Assembly (NCBI GenBank): GCA_007123885.1
Contig: SLGC01000193.1
Location: 1-33,387, forward strand
Reading direction: 5' to 3'
DNA from: Bacteroidales bacterium
Lineage (GTDB): Bacteria; Bacteroidota; Bacteroidia; Bacteroidales; PUMT01
Length of the DNA stretch: 33,387 nt
Below the pieces are notes generated by a model that did no database searches, was not told the DNA's origin, and saw only the letters and a list, made by a program, of their open reading frames with translations. Below, in pieces: positions 26,869-33,387 of this stretch (position 1 is the stretch's first letter; every line of letters starts with the position of its first letter). Made by a program: the position numbers and the translations under genes.

Positions 26869-26905
26869 TTTTGACAAGGTATCAAATTTTGACAAGAACA
26901 TCAAA
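26869..26905. promoter_or_regulatory. Two back-to-back copies of TTTTGACAAG-N2/3-ATCAAA (candidate tandem operator)
   Basis: TTTTGACAAGGTATCAAA (26869-26886) immediately followed by TTTTGACAAGAACATCAAA (26887-26905). Each also contains a TTTGA...TCAAA dyad. Confidence 0.55.
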
Positions 26906-26940
26906 AAAAGTTATTCTGTCGGCAAATATATCCTGATTTT

Positions 26941-26981
26941 TAATATTTTGCGTAATATTATGCCGGCAAATACAAGCCGGC
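26941..26981. promoter_or_regulatory. Two adjacent inverted repeats upstream of the beta-helix gene
   Basis: TAATATT-TTGCGT-AATATTA (26941-26960) and GCCGGC-AAATACAA-GCCGGC (26962-26981). Confidence 0.5.
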
Positions 26982-27059
26982 AACCGGGGTATTGACCAAA
27001 CCCTGCAATCAATGTAAAGCCGGGACTTTGATATTAAATCCCAAACAAGATCAGCTACA

Positions 27060-28673
27060 ATGAAAAGGAGAGAATTTTTCAGACTTGCTTCAATTGGAAC
27101 TGCAGGTATTGCCCTGGGTGCTTCCTACAAATTTGATGGAATGAACCGTACCGTACCCGGAAATGTAAACACTCCCTATCCGACGATCAATAATCTGGCA
27201 GTGGAATGGGAAATCAAGGGTGATGACAATTTAACAGGAACTGTTACGGTAAGTTTCAGGGAGAAGGGCACATCAGTATGGATGAATGCAATGCCCCTTT
27301 TCAGGGTGCCCGCTGGTGAGAATATCGGATTCAGCTGGAAAAATAAACATTCCGGCAGCATATTCGGGCTGAAGCCCGATACCGAATACGAGATCAACCT
27401 TTCGCTGTATGATCCTGACGGAGGCTCGGCTGAAAGGGCTGTTACGGCCCGGACACGTGCTGTTCCAGGAGTGACATCCAATGCAAGGATCATTGAACTG
27501 GACCCCGGACATTACGGTACTCTGGAAACTGAAGACGGTACTGCCGGCCAACCCGTCGTATACAGGTGCTCCTCGGGCAAGGCTGTTTTTGAACAGATCA
27601 ACCTTGTTAACCGGCAATGGGTTTTCATTGAAGGTCTCACTGTTGTAAACACACAACCAGGAGGCACAGGCATCAGGATGAACGGGGCAAAAAACTGTGT
27701 TGTCAGAGGATGTACGGTGAATTCGGTATTCGGTATAGTTGCATATGTGCCCGGTGCAACCAATTGTTACATAAGCGATAATGTTGTGACAGGAACCTGT
27801 GAATGGACCAATGAGGCCATGGGAGCAAGAGGTGCCAATATTGGAGAAGGTATTGAGATGACAGGCCCGGGGAACGTCATATGCTACAACAAGGTGACCG
27901 GGTTTAGGGATTGCATATCAACGATGGAAGAAGTACGGAATGTATATGAACAATCATGTATCGATATACATAACAATGATGTTTACAGCGGTGTGGATGA
28001 CGGCATCGAAGCTGATTTTTGTTTTTCCAACTGCCGTATCTACAACAACCGGATTACAAACAGCTTCGTGGGTTTAAGTTCGCAACCCGGTCTGGGCGGT
28101 CCGAACTATTTTTTCCGCAATGCAATGTATAATCTTACTCACGGAGCCTTTAAACTTAAGCGCTTCAGCCAGGGAGATGTGGTAATGCATAATACTGTTG
28201 TAAAGGTAGGAACCGGCCTTGGAGGTAATTCAGCCATGGATCACGCCTGGTTCAGGAACAATCTTGCGATAGGCGGCCCGGATGGAGGCGTTAACTGGGG
28301 AGGATACGGTGCAGGCAGGCCGTATGCTGCCGATATACTTGACCCAGGCCGGAACAGCAGTTTTGATTATGATGCCGTTGGAGTTTATGAAGGACCCTAT
28401 GTGGCACTTATCGGGGGAAGGCCTTTTGGCGAGGTTGAACCGAACGGACTGGAAAGGATCATAATGGAGGAAACATTCAATGATGTTGAATTTCCCAATC
28501 CACCCGTTCCCGGACGAAGAGCACCCGACCTGCGGCCAAAAAAAGGTGCAAGGGTGATCAATGCCGGGGTCAGGATCCCCAATGTCAATGATGATTTTAC
28601 AGGGACTGCCCCTGATATTGGTGCCTATGAATTTGGCCAGGCGCTACCGCATTACGGACCAAGAAATTTCTAA
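27060..28673 (+). CDS. Tat-type exported right-handed parallel beta-helix protein
   Basis: MKRREFFRLASIGTAGIALG leader; beta-helix rungs (VFIEGLTVVNTQPGGTGIRMNGAKNCVVRGCTVNSVFGI..., CIDIHNNDVYSGVDDGIEADFCFSNCRIYNNRITNS); C-terminal TAPDIGAYEFG. Confidence 0.85.
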   Translation: MKRREFFRLASIGTAGIALGASYKFDGMNRTVPGNVNTPYPTINNLAVEWEIKGDDNLTGTVTVSFREKGTSVWMNAMPLFRVPAGENIGFSWKNKHSGSIFGLKPDTEYEINLSLYDPDGGSAERAVTARTRAVPGVTSNARIIELDPGHYGTLETEDGTAGQPVVYRCSSGKAVFEQINLVNRQWVFIEGLTVVNTQPGGTGIRMNGAKNCVVRGCTVNSVFGIVAYVPGATNCYISDNVVTGTCEWTNEAMGARGANIGEGIEMTGPGNVICYNKVTGFRDCISTMEEVRNVYEQSCIDIHNNDVYSGVDDGIEADFCFSNCRIYNNRITNSFVGLSSQPGLGGPNYFFRNAMYNLTHGAFKLKRFSQGDVVMHNTVVKVGTGLGGNSAMDHAWFRNNLAIGGPDGGVNWGGYGAGRPYAADILDPGRNSSFDYDAVGVYEGPYVALIGGRPFGEVEPNGLERIIMEETFNDVEFPNPPVPGRRAPDLRPKKGARVINAGVRIPNVNDDFTGTAPDIGAYEFGQALPHYGPRNF

Positions 28674-28690
28674 ATTTAAATTTAATTGAT

Positions 28691-29341
28691 ATGCAAATAC
28701 CATTTCACCGTACCGCTTTTTTAAAGACTGTTCTTTCAGTAATGCTGATCCAGTTTTTCTGCAGTAGCTTTGCGGATTACAGGCCCTCACTTTTTTTCCG
28801 TGAAGGATGGAAAGAAATCCCCTATGCCACTCCCGTTACCCAGGAGCATGTTGCAAATGAAGATCTTATCCTGACCCTGTACGGCCCTGGTGCCGACAGC
28901 ATCAGGAAAAGCAATCACGACCGGCCTGTCGATGATCCTTACTATATCTGGTCCGGACTTGCCGGGGGGAACTGGGCAGTTACCCTGAAACACCGCGATT
29001 ATTATGCCGATCTTTCCGACTATGCCAGGATAATATGGCGGACAAAGCAAAGCGGTTTCAGGAACCTGCGTATTGTTCTCAAGCTTGCCGACGGGACCTG
29101 GCTGGTCAGTGACCAGTATGACGGTCCCTCAGGCGACTGGCGGATACGTGAATTCAATATAATGGATGTTACCTGGTATCAGCTTGATATAGAGCGGATA
29201 TACGAGGGAAGAGCCGTGAATGGTCCTGATCTTTCAAAAATTGATGAAATCGGATTTACCGATTTGATGCGGGGAGGCCGAAGTAATGCATGTTCGAGGC
29301 TTGATTGGATCGAGGTTTACGCCAACAGGGTGTCAAGATAG
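28691..29341 (+). CDS. Secreted protein of unknown function, jelly-roll/CBM-like
   Basis: Signal peptide; LFFREGWKEIPYATPVTQEHVANEDLILTLYGPG; C-terminal RLDWIEVYAN ending typical of beta-sandwich accessory domains. 18 nt downstream of the beta-helix gene. Confidence 0.55.
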   Translation: MQIPFHRTAFLKTVLSVMLIQFFCSSFADYRPSLFFREGWKEIPYATPVTQEHVANEDLILTLYGPGADSIRKSNHDRPVDDPYYIWSGLAGGNWAVTLKHRDYYADLSDYARIIWRTKQSGFRNLRIVLKLADGTWLVSDQYDGPSGDWRIREFNIMDVTWYQLDIERIYEGRAVNGPDLSKIDEIGFTDLMRGGRSNACSRLDWIEVYANRVSR

Positions 29342-29434
29342 GTATTCTATCCTGGCGGCAGGTCTGAGATGCAGATCTGTCAGCAGGGGATCCAATATAA
29401 AATGAATAAAAATAACCGGCATAACTCTATAAAT

Positions 29435-30865
29435 ATGAAAAGAAGAAAATTTTTCAAACTGGCATCAACCGGTGTGGCAGGGCTGGCTCTTGGATCAGCC
29501 TGCAGGCCCGGTGACCGGGAAGCCGGCCGGCAGGTTGCCGGTGGAACAGCGGAGGTTCCTGCCTACAGGGAAATGATAAAAACTTCCTTTTCGGGGGAAC
29601 ATGCAAAAGCACCTTCAGACCGGGTAGTCCTTGCACTGATCGGGTCCGGCAACTGGGGAACCCGGCTTGCACTTGAGACTGCCGGGCTTGGCAAAAATGT
29701 CTGGTTCAAATATGTATGCGATGTTGATGATACCCGCGGCGGGCGTGTAATAAACGAACTGGAAAAGATTCAGGGAACTGCTCCTGTTGCCGTGCGCGAT
29801 ATGAGAAGAGTTTTTGACGACAAGGAGGTCGACGGAGTATTTGTTACTACACCGGAGCACTGGCACGCACTTGCCACGATATGGGCATGCCAGGCAGGAA
29901 AGGATGTGTATGTTGAAAAATCCATTTCCCATAATATTTTCGAGGGCCAGCAGATGATCAAGGCTGCCATGAAATATGAACGCATAGTCCAGTGCGGGAC
30001 ACAGAACAGGAGCGCCGATTATGTATTTACTGCACGCGATTATATAAAAAGCGGCGAACTTGGTGACCTTGTATCGGTCAAGGTCAGGGCATTCCTGGAT
30101 GGTCCCGTCCCATTCAATGAAGCCGAAAATACGGACCATCCCTCAACGATTGACTGGGATCTATGGCTTGGGCCTGCACCAAGCGTTCCTTACAATGTGA
30201 CGCGCCACAGGTCATGGGGCTATTACTGGGAGTATGGAGGCGGCATAGCAACAGCCGGCGAGGCAAGTCACCAGTTGGACATGGCAAGACTGGTTCTTGA
30301 CAATCCGGGCTTTCCAAAATCTGTTTATTGTGCAGGCGGGAGATATTTTTTTGACGATAACCGGGATATGCCGGATTATCAAATGGCAACTTTTGATTAC
30401 GGCAATTTCGTTCTGAACCTGGAAACCGGGTTCTGCATTCCCTATATGTCAAAGACACCCCTGGATATTCGTCTTGGCGATACTTTCCCAAAATGGATGC
30501 AAAACAGCCAGAGGGTGGAAATCCTGGGAACCAGAAAAATGATGTATGTTGGACGTATGGGAGGAGGTTGGCAGGTTTTTGACAGGGATGAGCAGATCGT
30601 CGCCCAGGATCCCGGGTACTTTCCGCTTGAATCTCACCTTCATGATTTTGTCGATTGTATAAGAAGCAGGAGTAAGCCCAAAGGCGATATAGTGGAGGGC
30701 CACAAAAGCGCAGTCCTTATCCACCTTGCCAATATATCCTACCGTTCAGGCAACAAGCAGTTGTTGTTCTCACCCGACTATGAAACGATATTGAATGATG
30801 ACAATGCAGCTGCACTTATCAGGCGCAGCTACAGGCAGGGATTTGAGATAACGGATAAAGTCTAG
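29435..30865 (+). CDS. Gfo/Idh/MocA family oxidoreductase with Tat/lipoprotein-type leader
   Basis: MKRRKFFKLASTGVAGLALGSAC leader; VVLALIGSGNWGTRLALETAG, VDGVFVTTPEHWHALATIWACQAGKDVYVEKSISHNIFEGQQM. The start at 29435 fits better than 29369. Confidence 0.9.
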   Translation: MKRRKFFKLASTGVAGLALGSACRPGDREAGRQVAGGTAEVPAYREMIKTSFSGEHAKAPSDRVVLALIGSGNWGTRLALETAGLGKNVWFKYVCDVDDTRGGRVINELEKIQGTAPVAVRDMRRVFDDKEVDGVFVTTPEHWHALATIWACQAGKDVYVEKSISHNIFEGQQMIKAAMKYERIVQCGTQNRSADYVFTARDYIKSGELGDLVSVKVRAFLDGPVPFNEAENTDHPSTIDWDLWLGPAPSVPYNVTRHRSWGYYWEYGGGIATAGEASHQLDMARLVLDNPGFPKSVYCAGGRYFFDDNRDMPDYQMATFDYGNFVLNLETGFCIPYMSKTPLDIRLGDTFPKWMQNSQRVEILGTRKMMYVGRMGGGWQVFDRDEQIVAQDPGYFPLESHLHDFVDCIRSRSKPKGDIVEGHKSAVLIHLANISYRSGNKQLLFSPDYETILNDDNAAALIRRSYRQGFEITDKV

Positions 30866-30963
30866 CAAGATGCCGGGCATGTATCCGGCTTCGCAGTCTC
30901 ATCAAAAGATGGATTTTTAAAGGCCGGGTATAAATTTAGGCAACGGGAACAAATATAAGTCAG

Positions 30964-32118
30964 ATGATAATTCTTAACAGTGGTCCGGGTAGTTATGTCT
31001 CCATAGAAGGCAAAAGATACTCCTATTTCGGAGGCAACAATTATCTTGGACTTGCCGGTCATCCGGAAGTCAAAATGGCGGCAATCCGCGCAATTGAGAA
31101 ATATGGAGTGAACTTTTCCGCCTCAAGAGTCACCACGGGCACATCCGGCCTGCATATAGAACTTGAAAAAAAGCTTTCAGCATTTAAGAAAAAGGATGAT
31201 ACCATAACCTTCCCCTCGGGATATCTTGGCAACAGGATATTGCTGGGGGCACTTGCCGGTCCGGGATCTGCCCTTCTGATAGACAGCCTTGCCCATCCAA
31301 GTATTGAAGACAGTGTTCCGGGGCATGTTACCAGCGTCCGTCATTACAATCATTGTGATGTGGGTCATCTTGAGAATATTATTAAAAAACTGCCTTCCGG
31401 TCTGAAACCTGTTATCATTACTGATGGCATATTTGCCCTAACCGGCGAAATTGCACCCCTGGATGAAATTCAAATAGTGGCGTTACGGTACAATGCCTTG
31501 GTGATTGTCGATGATGCACATTCTACCGGGGTTCTGGGGCAAAATGGCAGGGGAACGGTGGAGCATTTCAATCTGGAGGATGCAGGGAACATCTATCAGT
31601 CCGAAACCATGAGCAAAGCATTGGGCAGCTACGGGGGGTTCATTTCAGGGGATCGCAGGTTCATGTCACTGCTCAGAAAGGGATCTGACATTTACCGTGC
31701 ATCTACAGCGCTTCCTCCCCACATAGTTGCTGCCGGTATTGCTTCAGTCAGTATCATAACCAAAAATCCGGGAATGAAAGAGAAGCTGATTGAAAAGGCT
31801 TCCTTTTTAAGAAATGAAATAACAGGGATGGGCCTTGGAACAGCTGGCGGGGAAACACCGATCATCCCTGTCATTTTTGGTTCTCCGTCAGCAGCTTCAA
31901 GTCTTTCTCGCTTTCTTGAAATAAACGGCATTATTGCTCCTGCCATTGACTATCCAAATAAACTTGATAAATATATTGTAAGGATCACCTTATGCACAGG
32001 TCATTCCGATCAGCAGGTTGAATCCTTGCTGTCATTCATTAAAAAATGGAAAGATAGAAATGGATCATTTGAAAATCAGGAAAATAACCATCGAGCCGAT
32101 CAGCATTTTGCTGGATGA
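30964..32118 (+). CDS. Alpha-oxoamine synthase-like (KBL/BioF family) PLP-dependent enzyme
   Basis: YSYFGGNNYLGLAGHPEVKMAAIRAIEKYGVNFSASRVTTGTSGLHIELEKKLSAF, VIVDDAHSTGVLGQNGRGTVEHF, ETMSKALGSYGGFISG (PLP Lys). Confidence 0.9.
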   Translation: MIILNSGPGSYVSIEGKRYSYFGGNNYLGLAGHPEVKMAAIRAIEKYGVNFSASRVTTGTSGLHIELEKKLSAFKKKDDTITFPSGYLGNRILLGALAGPGSALLIDSLAHPSIEDSVPGHVTSVRHYNHCDVGHLENIIKKLPSGLKPVIITDGIFALTGEIAPLDEIQIVALRYNALVIVDDAHSTGVLGQNGRGTVEHFNLEDAGNIYQSETMSKALGSYGGFISGDRRFMSLLRKGSDIYRASTALPPHIVAAGIASVSIITKNPGMKEKLIEKASFLRNEITGMGLGTAGGETPIIPVIFGSPSAASSLSRFLEINGIIAPAIDYPNKLDKYIVRITLCTGHSDQQVESLLSFIKKWKDRNGSFENQENNHRADQHFAG

Positions 32119-33133
32119 ACCCTTTACCATTGCAATCGGGAAAAAACACAGTATTGAAAGCGTACTTTTGATCCTTGAGCTGAATAACGGTATTCAGGGA
32201 TTCGGTGAAGCCGCACCACTCGAACCCGTCAATGGCGAGAACCAGGCAACGGTACTTGCCACGCTTAATAGTATCAGGGAATTTCTGTTGGATAAGGATG
32301 TCTCATCATACAAAACCATTGCCAGGCATCTGAAAAACGTTTTCTGGGCACAGGCAGCAGCCCGTTGTGCTGTGGAAATGGCCATGCTGGACGCTTTTAC
32401 AAGATCGTTGAACATCCCTCTTTACAGGTTCTTTGGAGGTGCAACAGGCAATATTGAAACCGACTATACGGTAGATATTGTATCACCGGATATAGCGGCT
32501 CGAAACGCTGCAAAGCTCGCGGGAAAGGGATACAGGACACTGAAAACCAAGGTCGGGAAAGATCTGGTTGAAGATATTGAACGGCTGCTGGCGATAAGGC
32601 ACGGTGCCCCGGGATGTACCATAATAATAGATGCAAACCAGGGTTTTTCTCCTCCGGAGGCTGTATATTTCCTGGAAGAACTCGAAAAAAACGATATCCG
32701 GCCAGGACTTTTTGAACAGCCTGTATTAAAAGGAGATTTTGCCGGCATGAAATATGTGCGCGACCGCACATCTATACCTGTTGCCGCCGATGAGTCTGTA
32801 TTTACAGCTGCAGATGCAGTGAATATTATCAGGACAGGATGTGCCGATGTAATCAATATCAAGCTGATGAAATCGGGAATTGTTGAAGCTCTTGATATAG
32901 CTGCGCTGGCCCGGAGCGCGAACCTGAAGCTTATGACCGGTTGCATGCTTGAAACTCGGCTGGGTCTGGGTTGTGCCGTTCATCTTGCAGCAGGACTTGG
33001 TTGTTTTGATTTCGTCGACCTTGATCCCCATCTGAGGCCGGAGCAGGATCCTTTCAACGGGGGACCGGCATTCATCGATCCTGTTTACAGTATCGATGAT
33101 CAACTTGCAGGTATCGGTATTTCGCTGAAATGA
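32060..33133 (+). CDS. Dipeptide (L-Ala-D/L-Glu-type) epimerase, enolase superfamily
   Basis: YRTLKTKVGKD (KxK), TIIIDANQGFSP, RPGLFEQPV, IPVAADESVF, and VINIKLMKSG, as in the muconate-lactonizing subgroup. Start at 32060 overlaps the upstream gene by 59 nt. Confidence 0.88.
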   Translation: MDHLKIRKITIEPISILLDEPFTIAIGKKHSIESVLLILELNNGIQGFGEAAPLEPVNGENQATVLATLNSIREFLLDKDVSSYKTIARHLKNVFWAQAAARCAVEMAMLDAFTRSLNIPLYRFFGGATGNIETDYTVDIVSPDIAARNAAKLAGKGYRTLKTKVGKDLVEDIERLLAIRHGAPGCTIIIDANQGFSPPEAVYFLEELEKNDIRPGLFEQPVLKGDFAGMKYVRDRTSIPVAADESVFTAADAVNIIRTGCADVINIKLMKSGIVEALDIAALARSANLKLMTGCMLETRLGLGCAVHLAAGLGCFDFVDLDPHLRPEQDPFNGGPAFIDPVYSIDDQLAGIGISLK

Positions 33134-33387
33134 TCTCTGCAATCGCTTGCTTGAAAAATTCCCTTCCCGGGAAAATTTCCTGAAAGATATAGTTATCTGA
33201 TCCCGTAGCTGTATGATCAGGCTTAGGTGATATTTTAACTTTGGCAGGCTTTATTATAATATGGATAATAACAGGTAACTTTATATTGAATTAAAATATA
33301 TTGAATAAGATATAATTTTCAAATGCAGTAATTATAAATAGAACAATCAATCCATTTAAGATACTCTGTAATACCATAGATTAATAA

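Noticed and set aside
29615-30139. 174-aa antisense ORF over the Gfo/Idh/MocA gene
   Set aside because: Shadow ORF opposite a confidently identified gene.
33134-33387. AT-rich tail with two TATATTGAAT copies (33282-33291, 33297-33306)
   Set aside because: Short repeats in AT-rich intergenic DNA are expected by chance; the window ends before a gene can be assigned.
1-33387. CRISPR arrays, tRNA/rRNA genes, transposases, integrases, toxin-antitoxin or phage-defence genes
   Set aside because: None seen: no regularly spaced repeats of CRISPR type, no tRNA-like cloverleaf noticed in intergenic gaps, and no such protein signatures in the ORF track. A tRNAscan/Infernal run would be needed to exclude small RNAs.

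Overview
This window looks like Bacteroidota chromosome, judging from gene families, MKRR-type Tat leaders, lipoprotein signals and TAnnTTTG-like promoter elements. I inferred the phylum from content and did not verify it. The left ~10 kb is mostly housekeeping and envelope genes: the 3' end of gmd, GDP-L-fucose synthase, a PqqD/HPr-kinase-like protein, a sugar transferase, a ZIP transporter, trpS, rbfA, a methyltransferase and a LolC/E-type permease. The right ~23 kb is an accessory carbohydrate/peptide-processing neighbourhood without SusC/SusD in the window. It contains an esterase with C-terminal extension, a CBM9-like protein, a DUF5009/HGSNAT-like membrane protein, two tandem transglutaminase-fold lipoproteins, a DUF4832-like protein and a lyase-like lipoprotein. 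It also contains a DapA-family aldolase, an atypical SDR, an M20 peptidase, an Nramp-like transporter, an acetyl-xylan-esterase-like hydrolase, a MORN protein, a parallel beta-helix protein, a Gfo/Idh/MocA oxidoreductase, an AONS-family PLP enzyme and a dipeptide epimerase. I saw no RNA genes, CRISPR arrays or mobile elements. The observations most worth a second look are: (1) a five-gene minus-strand block with an Nramp homologue lacking the canonical metal-ligand motifs and an SDR with Cys at the catalytic Lys position, beside a DapA-like aldolase; (2) duplicated transglutaminase-fold lipoproteins with blocks of near-identical DNA; (3) a tandem dyad array upstream of the beta-helix gene; (4) an in-frame 15/30-bp minisatellite plus a C8 tract inside the HPr-kinase-like gene. 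No single element is proven to be a new system. All functional assignments come from reading motifs by eye, without database searches.
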